Source of the DNA: Tragulus kanchil | Taxonomy: Eukaryota > Chordata > Mammalia > Artiodactyla > Tragulidae | Reading direction: 5' to 3' | NCBI GenBank assembly: GCA_022376925.1 | Contig: JAIOJX010000027.1 | Coordinates: 16,633,471 to 16,697,470, forward strand | DNA: 64,000 bases | Shown: positions 36,432 through 49,095 of the stretch, in pieces | Position numbering within the stretch: the first letter of the stretch is position 1 | Layout of the letters: each line of letters starts with the position of its first letter | The notes under the pieces: model-generated | The model's input: the letters and a program-made list of their open reading frames with translations, nothing else | Databases searched by the model: none | Told to the model about the DNA's origin: nothing | Translations under genes and position numbers: made by a program

Positions 36432-38625
36432 GGGCGAGAAGACACGGTTTACTGAAATAGGAAGGGAAGTTGATTTTTTCTCTTTTTTCCTCAATTAGAA
36501 TTCCTACAGGCCACGTTTTCCCAGACAAGTTGTCCAGTCTTTCTAGGGAAACCAAAGAAATACTGCGAGGACCACGCCAGGGTCTGAAAATCAAGCATGC
36601 TTGGTAAGGTAAAATTGCAGGCTGCAGTACAGCAGATGGGAAGGTTTCCTATTTGTGTAACAATCAGGTTGTAACTGAAAGGTGCTGACCCGGGCGTGCT
36701 CAAGGCATTAACAGAGGAAGCTGGAAATGGGACATCCTGTCTGATGCAACCCTCCGGTCACCCAGTATGGTTGCCAGTGACACCCAACTGTCTATAATTA
36801 GAGTGATTACTAGGTGAGGAAATACCACTCCCGGCTGCGGCTTCTTTTTATAATATCCATTCTACTTTTATAAAATCACGTCACAGGAAACAGCCTCCTT
36901 TTTCTCTTCTGGTGGATGTGCTCCAGCACTCTGCCTGTGAGCTGAGAAAGCAGACCCCCGGTGGAGAGGCGCGTGTGGTCACTCTCTGCTGAAAGAGGCG
37001 TGGCGGGGCGGCGGGAGTAGGGAAGCCTTGGGGGCTGAGGAGAGGGCAGGGTCAGGGGTCACAGGTGAAGGAAGCTCAGGAAGTCAGCCCCAGCCCCAGG
37101 AGGCAAGGACGTGCTGGGCTGCAGGTGACTTCTGGGAAAGGAGCTGTCTCGGGCTGGTCACCAGGAGTCCCCCGTCCGGAGGCAGCTGAGCAGAAGGTGC
37201 TAGACCTTTTGTTTCGCGTCCTGTGAGAGCGCCATCCAAGTGTGAGAGTGTGGTCCAGGGAATGAGCAGCCCCGGGATGGGCCTTTGTTCCCCAAACAGA
37301 GCCATTCTTTCTTAATGATTTAATTGATTCCATAAAGGAACGGCAAGGAGCAACATCTAACAACGTTCTAATATTCCTCGACTTGTGTATTTCCTATCGA
37401 GGGTAAGAAGTGATGACATGTCACTGAAGAGCTGTTGTCTTTGTCTTCACCACCTGCCTGAGCTGTCATGTTTTGGCTTCCAGAATAATATTCCTAAAAC
37501 ACCACAGTTGCTGAAAAGGTTGTTCGGACGAAGACACGGTTTACTGAAATAGGAAGGGAAGTTGATTTTCTCTTTTTCCTCAATTAGAATTCCTACAGGC
37601 CACGTTTTCCCAGACAAGTTGTCCAGTCTTTCTAGGGAAACCAAAGAAATACTGCGAGGACCACGCCAGGGTCTGAAAATCAAGCATGCTTGGTAAGGTA
37701 AAATTGCAGGCTGCAGTACAGCAGATGGGAAGGTTTCCTATTTGTGTAACAATCAGGTTGTAACTGAAAGGTGCTGACCCGGGCGTGCTCAAGGCATTAA
37801 CAGAGGAAGCTGGAAATGGGACATCCTGTCTGATGCAACCCTCCGGTCACCCAGTATGGTTGCCAGTGACACCCAACTGTCTATAATTAGAGTGATTACT
37901 AGGTGAGGAAATACCACTCCCGGCTGCGGCTTCTTTTTATAATATCCATTCTACTTTTATAAAATCACGTCACAGGAAACAGCCTCCTTTTTCTCTTCTG
38001 GTGGATGTGCTCCAGCACTCTGCCTGTGAGCTGAGAAAGCAGACCCCCGGTGGAGAGGCGCGTGTGGTCACTCTCTGCTGAAAGAGGCGTGGCGGGGCGG
38101 CGGGGAGTAGGGAAGCCTTGGGGGCTGAGGAGAGGGCAGGGTCAGGGGTCACAGGTGAAGGAAGCTCAGGAAGTCAGCCCCAGCCCCAGGAGGCAAGGAC
38201 GTGCTGGGCTGCAGGTGACTTCTGGGAAAGGAGCTGTCTCGGGCTGGTCACCAGGAGTCCCCCGTCCGGAGGCAGCTGAGCAGAAGGTGCTAGACCTTTT
38301 GTTTCGCGTCCTGTGAGAGCGCCATCCAAGTGTGAGAGTGTGGTCCAGGGAATGAGCAGCCCCGGGATGGGCCTTTGTTCCCCAAACAGAGCCATTCTTT
38401 CTTAATGATTTAATTGATTCCATAAAGGAACGGCAAGGAGCAACATCTAACAACCGTTCTAATATTCCTCGACTTGTGTATTTCCTATCGAGGGTAAGAA
38501 GTGATGACATGTCACTGAAGAGCTGTTGTCTTTGTCTTCACCACCTGCCTGAGCTGTCATGTTTTGGCTTCCAGAATAATCTTCCTAAAACACCACTGCA
38601 CGTCACAAGGCCTCCATGAACAGTT
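36432..38625. repeat. Tandem duplication 10 (offset 1093 falling to 1089 bp), intergenic
   Basis: Copy A from about 36432 to 37524 and copy B from about 37525 to 38625. The end of copy A lacks about 25 bp that are present in copy B after CACCAC. Nothing else recognised in the unit. Confidence 0.88.
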
Positions 38626-39364
38626 GCTGATGGCCTGACGTTCATGAAGACAGTGGCTTTCTCTGCCTGAGTTTGCAGACACACCTTGAGCTACTGGTCT
38701 GTTATTTAAGACAGGACAGGAGGTTCACTGGGATGTCTGGAGACCAGTCAAGAGTACAGAGTTGGCCTCGTCAGATCAGCCCATCACCCGCACTTCAGTG
38801 TTACAGATGCAGGTCATACCTGCAAGAGGCAAACAGAACTTTATAGGAAACTTAAAGCATCTCATTAAATGCTCACGGTCCCTCCTGTCCGGGAGATTAT
38901 AACCCCATCATATGGCTGGGTAAACAAAGCTGGAAAGATGCTGGATAAGTCTCTCAGGTCCCAGGGCAGTTAGTGCTGGAGTCATTGTTTGTACTTGGTC
39001 AGATTTGCTTACTCCATTTCAAGCTGCCGCCCACACTGGGGTGACTTGAGGCCAGAAGCAGAATCCTTAAGCTGTCCCCTAGAGAGGAAGGGCAGACAAA
39101 GGAAGGCAGGACTGTGCCCGGAAGGGCAGAGATCAGGTTCAAAGGGGAGGCGTTGTCCTGCTCCTTTTCTAAAAGACCCTAAGCAAAGCTGGGTTACTGC
39201 TTGGAACATAAGTACGGTTGGCCTTCCTTCCGTATCTTTGGATTCCACAGTCATGAAGTCGACCAAACCTTCATTAGAAATCTCGAAATAGATAATTGCC
39301 AGCTGCAAAAAACCACATTTGAATCTGCCGCACCAGTAAATATTTACATAGCATTTACATACAT

Positions 39365-39562
39365 TGAGCTCCCCTGGTGGTTCAGACCATAAAGAATCTG
39401 CTTGCATTGCAGAGGTACAGCAGAGTGATCCCTGAGTTGGGAAGATCCCCCGGAGGAGGGCCCATGCCAGTGTTCTCGCCTGGAGAATCCCGTGGACAGA
39501 GGAGCCTGGTGGGGCATGGCCCATGGGGTCGCTGAGTCAGGCACGACTGAGCACCTAGCACA
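39365..39562 (+). mobile_element. Bov-tA-type SINE
   Basis: GAGCTCCCCTGGTGGTTCAG head, GGAGGAGGGCCCATGCCAGT core and CAGGCACGACTGAGCACCTA tail. Confidence 0.85.
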
Positions 39563-39654
39563 AACACTGCTTTGTATTAGGTGTTACAAGTGGCGGAGAG
39601 ATGACTCACAGTGTGTGGGAAGTGTGCCTAGGCTGTGTGCAAATACCACGCCGC

Positions 39655-39790
39655 TCTGTGTAAGGGGTTTGGTTTCAGGGGCTGCATCGCACAGCGTGTG
39701 GGATCTTAGCTCCCCAGTCAGGGATGGAACTCGTGCCCCAGCAGCGGAGGCGCGGGGTCGTGACCGCTGGGCTGTCAGGAGGTCTCTAAG
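39655..39790 (-). mobile_element. CHR-like SINE fragment
   Basis: GTGTGGGATCTTAGCTCCCC then GTGACCGCTGGGCTGTCAGG. Diverged. Confidence 0.65.
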
Positions 39791-39994
39791 GGGGTTGACG
39801 TTGATATGGGTCAGGGTCCCCAAGCCGATTCCGGGGGCACCCAGGGCTGGATGCACGAAAGGCACCTTTTGCTCCCCTCACAGGGTTCAGTTCTGCTCCC
39901 TGGTTGGGGTGGCGGTGGACGAGTGATGTTCTTGGGCTCTGGGCTTCTTTCCCGTCTAGAGATGGCCTCAGGGAGTGAGTGGTAACTAGTTCCT

Positions 39995-40232
39995 CCGAAA
40001 AGGCAACGTCAAAACGTGATGCGAAGGGACGGCTCGTTGGAAAAGACCCTGTTGCTGGGAAAACAGAAGCCAGAAGGAGAAGGGGGCGACTGAGGATGAT
40101 GCTGGGATGGCCTCACCAGCTCAATGGACGTGAGTTTGAGCAAGCCCTGGGAGATAGTGAAGGACAGGGAGCCCTGGCGCGCTGCTGTCATGGGGTCACA
40201 GAGAGTCGGACACGACATAATGACTGAACCGC
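39995..40232 (+). mobile_element. BovB-derived 3' fragment
   Basis: GGGATGGCCTCACCAGCTCA, GAGATAGTGAAGGACAGGGA and GAGAGTCGGACACGACATAA. No coding capacity. Confidence 0.8.
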
Positions 40233-40594
40233 CACAGAGAGCTGGGACAGGACTGGGCGACTGACTTGACCTGAGGACGGCGGGTGACAGCCTAAGCATC
40301 GAGCAACGCCTGGTGCCTGGCGCCATCTAGTGCCCGCCGTGCTCCATGCCAGGCTGGGGCTGACAGCAGTGAGATCTGGGGCCTTCTTGATTCTACTGAT
40401 GTGGAAGAAAAGTCCCAGAGGGCCCCGCCTGTCCTCCCCAGATCTCTTTGCTGTCTGTGCATTGAAGACGTGGAGGCCTCACTCCCACTCCCTCTGTCGG
40501 TAGATAAATTTGGAAAGGGATTGCATAGTTACTCATTTGACAGATTTTTATCACCTGCCTATTATGCACCTGCCATAGTTCCAGACCTTGGGGA

Positions 40595-41574
40595 CACACC
40601 ACGGGGCAAAACTTTGAAAAAATCCCTGACCAAAGATCTAAATAGACGTTTCTCCAAGGAAGACATAGACGTGGCCAACAGGCACATTATCAAAGACACT
40701 CCAAGTGCCTAATTATTAATATTAGAGAAATGCAAGTGGAAAGTACAATGAAGTATTGCTTCACACCGGTCAGAATGACCATCATTAAGAAGTTTGCAAA
40801 CAGTGAATACTGGAGAGGGTGTAGAAGAGAGGGAAGCCTCCTCCACTGTTTGTGGGAGGGTAAATTGGTACAGCCACTATGGGAAAAGGTATGGAGGGTC
40901 CTTAAAAATAATAAAAATAGAGCTACCATATGGTCCAGCAATTGCACTTCTGCGCATATATCTAGAGAACTATACTTTGAAAAGGTACATCCACCCCAAT
41001 ATTCATAGCAGCACTATTTACAATAGCCAAGGCATGGAAGCGACCTAGAAGTCCATTAACAAATGAAAAGATAAAGATGTGGTACTTACACACAGTGTGA
41101 TACTACTCAGCCATAGAAAGGATGAAAGAATGCCATTTGCAGCAACATGAATGGGCCTAGACATTATCATAGCAGGTGAAGTAAGTCAGACAGAGACGGA
41201 TTTATCACATATCCCTTAGATATGGAATCTAAAAACAAATGACACAAATGAACTTATATACAAAACAGAAACTGACTCACAGACATAGAAAATAAACATG
41301 TGATTACCAAAGGGGAAAGGTGAGAAGTAAGGGTAGATTAGGAGCTTGTGGTTAACAAGCACACCTTACTATGTATAAAATAGATGACCCACAAGGACCT
41401 ACTGTACAACACAGAGAACTCTGCCTAGTATTCTGTAACAACCTACATGGGAAAAGAATACGAAAAAGAATAAATACATGTATAGAACTGAATCACTTCA
41501 GTGAATACAACATTGTAAATCAACTAAACTCCAATATAAGATAAAAATGAAACTAAGCTTAAAAATAAAAGAAG
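40595..41574 (+). mobile_element. L1 LINE 3' end (ORF2 end and 3' UTR)
   Basis: ORF2 C-terminal sequence (GGTCAGAATGACCATCATTA, GTACAGCCACTATGGGAAAA, TACCATATGGTCCAGCAATT) followed by the 3' UTR with CAACATTGTAAATCAACTAA and an A-rich end. 5'-truncated, with frame breaks in the coding part. SINEs follow directly. Confidence 0.9.
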
Positions 41575-41915
41575 GGCTTCCCTGGGCTTCCCTGGTCTTC
41601 CCTGGTGGTCCAGTGGGTAGGGACACCGCCTTGCAGTGCAAGGGGCGCCGGTTCGATCCCTGGCCTGGGAAGATCCCACGTGCCGCGGAGTGGCTGGACC
41701 GATGTGTCCAGTTACCGAGCCGGAGCTCTGGAGTGCGTGCACCCAGAGACAGTGCTCTGCGACAACAGAGGCCAGCGCGATGGGAGGCCCACACGGGCCT
41801 AAGAGCAAAGATGGATAAAAATAGACAAATGAAAAGCCAATAGAAGTGGCCCGCCTGCTCCCCTCCCTCCCCACCCCACCCCCACCAAAATAAATAAATA
41901 AATAAATAAATAAAT
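41575..41915 (+). mobile_element. CHR-like SINE with stuttered 5' end and (TAAA)n tail
   Basis: The head GGGCTTCCCT occurs as three imperfect 10-12 bp iterations at 41575-41606 before the full body. The end contains GATGGGAGGCCCACACGGGC. A (TAAA)n run lies at 41887-41915, with C-rich tracts on both sides. Confidence 0.85.
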
Positions 41916-41999
41916 CTTTAAAAAAAAGAAGTGGCCCACTCGCCCCTCCTTCCTCCCACCCCACCCCACCTCACCCCATCCCACCCCCTCCAAAAAAAG

Positions 42000-42345
42000 A
42001 AGGGCTTCCCTGGTGACAGTGGTAAAGAGTTCACCTGCCAATGCAGGAGACACGGGTTTGATCCCTGATCCGGGAAGATCCCACTGGCTTCGGAGCAACG
42101 AAGCCCGTGAGCCACAACGATGGAGCCTGTGCTCTAGAGCCTTGGAGGTGCAACTATGGAGCCCGTGGGCTGCAACTACTGAAGCCTGTGTGCCTAGAGC
42201 CCGAGTTCCACAATAAGAGAAGTCACCGCAACAAGAAGCCCGCTCACCTCCGCTAGAGAGTAGCCTCTACTCCCTGCACCTAGAGAAGAGCCTGCAGCAG
42301 CAGTGAAAACCCAGAAGAGCCAAATAAATTAAAAAATAATAATAA
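42000..42345 (+). mobile_element. CHR-2-like SINE, long form
   Basis: GGGCTTCCCTGGTGACAGTG head, then GGAGCAACGAAGCCCGTGAG, TGGGCTGCAACTACTGAAGC and an end with AATAAGAGAAGTCACCGCAA. Ends in an A-rich tail. Its C-rich left flank resembles that of the preceding SINE. Confidence 0.85.
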
Positions 42346-43487
42346 TACTAAAACAAAAAGTAGCTGCCCACATAGGCAGAAAGACCATAAAGGAAAAATT
42401 AAAAAACAAAATGGAGAATGCTATGAATAGATGCTATGATGGCTCAGAAAAAAAAATGAAGCCATGAAAATGCGCCTCAAAGCGTTGTGGTGTGTTGGGG
42501 GGTAGATGTCACAGAGAGAAGGCCGCGGGGGCTTCCTGGAAGGGTGCACTTGCACGCAGGCCTGAAGGAGACGGGGGACGGCGTCTCTGCAGGCACCTGG
42601 GAAAGCCTTCCGGAAAGAAGACAGGGAAGCGCTCACAAGACACAGAAGGCCGGGCTGGGGGACCAGGGAGAGCTGCGCGCAGAGTGGACGGGAAAGGAGG
42701 TCGGAGTGGACGCGCTGGGCGTGTGGCAGGGGTGGGGCCCGCGGGCGGCCTCGGCTGCTGTTTGGCCGGAATCAGGCAGCTGTGGGGAAACCGGCGGGAG
42801 GCGTCCTGGAAGCCTCGTGAGTCGCTTGGCGTGTGTGAAGAGCTCCTGGAAGCCCCGGGCTGCGCTCCGTTAGCATTGTTTCACAGACTTATTTAGGTCT
42901 CTTTTTCTTCTTCCCAGGAACACCCTCTAACTTCTTGCGGGGCTTTGGAGAACGTACCAGTCGGCCCTGATAAGCCGGCGCTGGTGTTCCGGACAGTCAG
43001 AAACAGAGGCCGCAGCGCAGCCGCACAAAGCCTGGGAGTCGCCGTGCCTTCCTATCACGGCTGTGCTCCCTAGCTCGCTCTGCTCCTCCCGCCCCCTGGA
43101 CAGAGATCTCTGGAGCCCCCGAGGGGGAGGCCATCCGCTGCAGGACAGGACCACCTCCAGCCCTGCCTGATTCCTGCTGCCCCTACCCTCCGCACCTTAG
43201 AATAAACCAGCACCAACTCAAGTCCTACCAAGCACCCTGCCCACACAGCCTCTGCCTGAGGCGTCCCGTCTGGTGTCCGTACCCTGGTCTACAGCGAGGC
43301 TACAAAGCCCACACTGACCGGGCGAACCTGGTGGGCTCTTCCTCAAACTGGTGTCAGTCCCCAGAACTGGGTCGAATACCGTTGAAGAAGAACCAGACAA
43401 AATGTTTACTTCCTACTGTAAAATTCCTCACGTCTCAAACTGAGACCCTGCACCCCACCTGCAGTGTCGGATGTCCCCGTGGGAAAG
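42346..43487. other. Intergenic, nothing recognised
   Basis: GC-richer sequence with open frames on both strands but no conserved peptide or splice structure that I can support. Confidence 0.5.
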
Positions 43488-43684
43488 GGCTTCCCCGGTG
43501 GCTCAGTGGTAAAGAACCTGCCTGCCAATGCAGGAGATCCAAGTTTGATCCCTGGGTTGGGAAGATCCGCTGGAGGAGAGAATGCAACCCACTCCGGTCT
43601 TCTTGGCTGGAGAGGGCTGTGGACAGAGGCGCCTGCTGGGCGACAGTCCACGGGGTCGCAGAGGGTCGGCCACGCCCGGGGGAG
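43488..43684 (+). mobile_element. Bov-tA-type SINE
   Basis: GGCTTCCCCGGTGGCTCAGT head, GCCAATGCAGGAGATCCAAG and GGTCGCAGAGGGTCGGCCAC. A headless copy starts at the join 44657. Confidence 0.85.
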
Positions 43685-45808
43685 ACTGCGGTTTGGGTCG
43701 CTGTGTCTGGACCCTCCCCAGAGCGACCGATCCTGCTGACCCTGAACAGGGCCTCAGCCTTCAACATTCTCTGTGTCACAACAGCCTGGTCCCCGGGCCA
43801 CCTGGGCACAGCCACGTGGAGACACGGAGGTCATCACGCGCCAGTTCCCGCTGGTTTCCATTCCTTCCACTGATCAGACCCGCCCGCTACAGAATCCTGT
43901 GGCCAAGATCTCTGGCCAAACCTGCACTTCACCGCCGTCCAGCCTCTCGGTGCTGCTCGGGACGCAGAGAGGCAGCTGCCGAGAGGCCTTGTTTGCAGGA
44001 AGAGGCTGGCTGATGTAACTGCTCACAGCGCGCCTACAGGGCTGAACTTCTTCCTGACGTAACTGCTCACAGCGCGCCTACAGGGCTGAACTTCTAGTGG
44101 CTCCGCCTGGAATTGTCCTGGCGCTGGGGAGCGCAGGACGGCCGGCCCTGTGGCCCTGCTCTGACAGAGTGCGTGGGGGGCCAGGCGGCTCGGGGGGCAG
44201 CTCCTGGCTCCCCTGGTGACCGCCAGCTAACTCTTCTGGAGCTGCTCTGTGAAAACCAGAAACTGCTGCTGTTTGAGCTCCTGCTGAGGCATTTGAGTGG
44301 TTTGCTTCCTTTCTGTCTCTGTCAATCGTGGATGCTTGGAAGTTTTGAAGACTTCCGCTTTGCATTTTTTCTTGCTTTGCAGTTATTCTTGGTATTCCAT
44401 TTTATATTTCTTTGAATGGCCCTTTTAATCTTTTCAGTCCATCTCTCCTTGGGAATTCAATATCCTGACACACATCTATTCTTGGCCATGCTCCTGGCTA
44501 CAAAGCTTTTTTGTGTGGTATAGAAATCCATTCAGTTTCAACACACACGCTCAAAGATGAATCCACGTGGCCTCGTTGAGGGATTAACATCTGAGCAGAC
44601 CCTGGGCTGCTATCTCTGGCTTGTTCTTTCCATTCTGCTCTTTTATTCTCTAGCTCCGTGGTAAAGATTCTGCCTGCCAATGCAGGAGATCCAAGTTTGA
44701 TCCCTGGGTTGGGAAGATCCGCTGGAGGAGAGAATGCAACCCACTCCGGTCTTCTTGGCTGGAGAGGGCTGTGGACAGAGGCGCCTGCTGGGCGACAGTC
44801 CACGGGGTCGCAGAGGGTCGGCCACGCCCGGGGGAGACTGCGGTTTGGGTCGCTGTGTCTGGACCCTCCCCAGAGCGACCGATCCTGCTGACCCTGAACA
44901 GGGCCTCAGCCTTCAACATTCTCTGTGTCACAACAGCCTGGTCCCCGGGCCACCTGGGCACAGCCACGTGGAGACACGGAGGTCATCACGCGCCAGTTCC
45001 CGCTGGTTTCCATTCCTTCCACTGATCAGACCCGCCCGCTACAGAATCCTGTGGCCAAGATCTCTGGCCAAACCTGCACTTCACCGCCGTCCAGCCTCTC
45101 GGTGCTGCTCGGGACGCAGAGAGGCAGCTGCCGAGAGGCCTTGTTTGCAGGAAGAGGCTGGCTGATGTAACTGCTCACAGCGCGCCTACAGGGCTGAACT
45201 TCTTCCTGACGTAACTGCTCACAGCGCGCCTACAGGGCTGAACTTCTAGTGGCTCCGCCTGGAATTGTCCTGGCGCTGGGGAGCGCAGGACGGCCGGCCC
45301 TGTGGCCCTGCTCTGACAGAGTGCGTGGGGGGCCAGGCGGCTCGGGGGGCAGCTCCTGGCTCCCCTGGTGACCTCCAGCTAACTCTTCTGGAGCTGCTCT
45401 GTGAAAACCAGAAACTGCTGCTGTTTGAGCTCCTGCTGAGGCATTTGAGTGGTTTGCTTCCTTTCTGTCTCTGTCAATCGTGGATGCTTGGAAGTTTTGA
45501 AGACTTCCGCTTTGCATTTTTTCTTGCTTTGCAGTTATTCTTGGTATTCCATTTTATATTTCTTTGAATGGCCCTTTTAATCTTTTCAGTCCATCTCTCC
45601 TTGGGAATTCAATATCCTGACACACATCTATTCTTGGCCATGCTCCTGGCTACAAAGCTTTTTTGTGTGGTATAGAAATCCATTCAGTTTCAACACACAC
45701 GCTCAAAGATGAATCCACGTGGCCTCGTTGAGGGATTAACATCTGAGCAGACCCTGGGCTGCTATCTCTGGCTTGTTCTTTCCATTCTGCTCTTTTATTC
45801 TCTAGCTC
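43505..45808. repeat. Tandem duplication 11 (offset 1152 bp), intergenic
   Basis: Copy A 43505-44656 and copy B 44657-45808. The join is within the Bov-tA SINE. One G/T difference occurs at about 45373. Confidence 0.9.
44017..44104 (+). repeat. 44-bp direct repeat, two units
   Basis: GTAACTGCTCACAGCGCGCC begins each unit, at 44017 and 44061. It is copied at about 45169-45256 inside duplication 11. Not related in sequence to the 44-bp array at 112-476. Confidence 0.85.
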
Positions 45809-45842
45809 ATGCCTCCTGATGTACCACTGTTTCTCCAGGTAT

Positions 45843-46085
45843 CCGTTTCAGTTCAGTTGCTCAGTCGTATCCGACTCTTTTCGCCCCCATGACTGCAGCA
45901 CGCCAGACTTCCCTGCCCTCCACCACCTCCTGGAGCCTGCTTAGACTCATGTCCATTGAGTCAGTGATGCCATCCAGCCACCTCATTCTCTGTCATCCCC
46001 TTCTCCTCCTGTTTCCCAATCGGTCTTTTCCAATGAGTCGTCTCTTCGCATCAGGTGGTCAAAGTCCAATCTCCAGATAAGCCTG
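45843..46085 (-). mobile_element. BovB/Bov-A 3' fragment
   Basis: CAGTTCAGTTGCTCAGTCGT start and GTGATGCCATCCAGCCACCT, TTCGCATCAGGTGGTCAAAG, the reverse complement of the BovB 3' region. Confidence 0.88.
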
Positions 46086-47694
46086 TGTGTGTGAGATCCC
46101 AGCTTCATCTCGGCCCAGGGTCTCTGCTCTGCATGTTTCTTGTTGGAGCAAAAAGTGCTGCCAATCGCAGCTGATACAGGAGGAGAAATTGCAGTGGGGC
46201 CCAGAGCCTTTGGTTCCTGTGAACCAGAGATGCCACGTGACCATCTCAGAGGCAACGGATCCCTGTGTCCTGGGCATGCAGGAGATCCATGGGATTGCAG
46301 GAAAGACCGGGAGAGAGACAGACAGACAGACAGGCAGGGGAAAGGAGGGAGCGAGGGAGAGAAACAGAGCCGGATCCACGGTGAAGAGGAAGTCACTGCA
46401 GCCACGAGAGCAGGTAGTGTGTCATGGAAAACGAGCCAGGTGGTGGAGAGCTGGAATGCCGTGCCCTGGCTGAATGTCAGGTCTATCCCTTTAATTTTAG
46501 TTACGCTGTCGGGAGGGAAGCTGGCTTGTGTGCTCAGGCAGCTCTAAGTCACACATTACTAATGAGTGAGAGCCTCTGTTATAAATGGAAATGCAAACCG
46601 CCGGACGCCCATTGGCTGACACTAAGTGCCCAGGTTTATTTTGGTGCCCATTAACCACAGATTGCCTGTTTTCCTTATTGATTGCAAATACATGCAGGGA
46701 ATAAAAAGCTGGTGTGTTCGCCAAAACCACAACTGCGAGTGTTCATGACTGCATCCCTGGAGTGGGCGTGATGTAGACATTTCACGAGTCCTCTGAGCTG
46801 GAAGCATACTTTGGTAGGTTCTGACTTTCTGTGGAAGCTTGGCTCCAGAGGTTACAAAAGACATCAGGTCGACAAGATGTATCCTAAAATACGGATGGTG
46901 GCCATTTCCTAGGTCCTCACTTCTTCCCTTTCTGCTCGCTCCCCGGGGACCTTGTCCTCGACTTGGCGGTTTAGGTCAGCCTCTATCTACAGATGACCGT
47001 GGTCTGACCTCGCCCTCAGGAATGCTCTGCCTGCCTCTGACTTGCATGGCATCTACATGCCCTCCCTGTGACATTTCTGATGGGATCACTTTCTCCTGAG
47101 CGCTGGAAAGAATCCTGCTTCAGCAGCTCCCAGGCAGTGCTGGGAGAGGTGCTCATCAGAAAGAGATTTGTCTCACGCCAAAGACAGAAGTCATTGATGG
47201 TTTACCCTTTAATGCGTGGATCCGCTGTGTGCTGGCCTGTTCATTTCCCTTCTCCTGCTCTTCCGATCCATGAACATAGTATAGATCGCACGGTCTTCTT
47301 GACTCAGGTCTGTAATTTCCCAAGAACACATAACCCAGTGCGTTCCACTCCCAGGGCTTCGTATCACGTCCGTCTCTGTGTTTCCTCCAAGCAGTTACCC
47401 CACCCCAAACCGATCTTCTTCGTCTATTTGCAGGTTGACTGTCTGTCTCCCCATCCAGAAGGTGAGGTCCACGAGGGCACCTTCTTCTCCCGGCACCTGC
47501 AGCGTTGCTTGACCACGTAGAGCTGCTCATGAAGTATTTGCTGAATGACCTACTTACAGAGTCTACCATTTAAAAATCACATAAACATTTGAATTAAATG
47601 CATAAAGGTAAGCTTTCCGTGAACTCATCATCTGTGTCAGTTTTCTGTCTTTCTTCAACAATGATAGTATCCAAATTTAATTGGTATCATGTTG
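46086..47694. other. Intergenic, nothing recognised
   Basis: Contains a short GACA run at 46314-46332. No gene or repeat family I can support. Confidence 0.5.
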
Positions 47695-47907
47695 TTTAGC
47701 TGCTAAGTCGCATCTGACTCTTTGCGACCCCATGGACTGTAGCCCACCAGGCTTCTCTGTCCATGGGATTCTCTGGGCAAGACGACTGCAGAGGGTTGCC
47801 ACTTCCTTCTCCAGGGGATCTTCCTGACCCAGGGATCAAAGCTATATCTCCTGTAACTCCTGCATTAACAGGCAGATTCTTTACCACTGAGCCACCTGGG
47901 AAGCCCT
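47695..47907 (-). mobile_element. Bov-tA-type SINE
   Basis: TTTAGCTGCTAAGTCGCATC start, CTTCTCCAGGGGATCTTCCT box, ACTGAGCCACCTGGGAAGCC head. Confidence 0.9.
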
Positions 47908-48894
47908 ACATTGTTACAGTATTCTTTTTTCATGTTGATACGTGAAGGAATTTATTAATATATCTTAGTCAGTTCAGCACACGGTTGGCCTCTTATTCCT
48001 GTAGTGTGTCATTGATTTTATGATAAACATCAGGATTAAAATAGAATCTGTTACATGTATATAATAGAATATGTGAATATAATAAAATCTGTTACATGTG
48101 ATAGTATATACGCTACTCTTTGTACATTAGATATAGCTCTCCGTCGTTCAGCATCTTCCGTTCAGCTGAAAAATGGCAAGCGTGAAAACCAGCCAAACGT
48201 GGAGCATTAAGTCAGATCACCTCTGCTCTTTCCTGGGGCTAAGCTTCTGGACAGGCAGGGAGTCAGCTGTCGCTCTGGTGACTGTTTTTAAAGAGATGAA
48301 GTTGCTTGTTAATGAATGAAAAGGATGCCAACAGAAGGCTATTTCCTGTGTTGGCCGTGCCACGTGCGCGCGCGTGTGTGTGTGCATACAGGAGGAGTCA
48401 AGGGCGGGCTGCCTTGGGCGGCAGTGCCCACGTGGCCGCCGACCGCCCGCTGCCTGGGGTCGGGCCGAGCGAGAAGGCCGGCAGCCCGCAGACGGGCCAC
48501 CTAGCCGTGCGACGTGGGGGCAGCTGAGCAGCACGTCAGGTGCTTCCTCTCCTGAAGTGCCCCATCCAGGCCCCTCCAACTGCTCCTCATGTAAAAACCA
48601 AAGAAACCAACCTTCAAAATCGAAACCCCAGGGGAAGGAGGGATGAACTGGGAGACGGGATGGACGTGTGCTCCTTGGGCTCCGCCTCTTCCGTCATGTC
48701 TGACTGAAGGAGGGAGGGGAGGCGGCAAGGAGAAACTGACAGTGTTGACGGCATATGACTGAAAATCTACCTGTGCCAGTGACAGCGGCTGATTCGTACT
48801 GAGCATTTGCTCCGTGCCCGCCGTGGGCTTTCGTGGTTGCCCTGATCACCGGACTGAGCAGGCTCATTTGGGTCAGCTCATCGCTCCCCTGCGG
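47908..48894. other. Intergenic, nothing recognised
   Basis: Contains a CG/GT dinucleotide run at 48363-48386. No gene supported. Confidence 0.5.
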
Positions 48895-49095
48895 CTCGGC
48901 AGGAACGCATCCGCCGGCCGCGCAGGAGACGCCGGAGACGCAGGTGTGATCCCCGGGTCAGGAAGCCCCCCTGGAGGAGGAAACGGCAATCCACTCCAGG
49001 ATCCTTGCCCGGAAAATGCCAGGGACAGAGGGGCCTGGTGGGTGTCCACAGGGTCACAAAAGAGTTGAACGTGACGGAATGACTGAGCATGCACC
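48895..49095 (+). mobile_element. Bov-tA-type SINE, diverged
   Basis: GGAGGAGGAAACGGCAATCC core and AAGAGTTGAACGTGACGGAA tail. The tail recurs at 50170-50220. Confidence 0.8.

Noticed and set aside
40401..41048. Possible gene at the open frames around 40.4-41.0 kb
   Set aside because: The sequence is the C-terminal end of L1 ORF2 with frame breaks, a 5'-truncated LINE.
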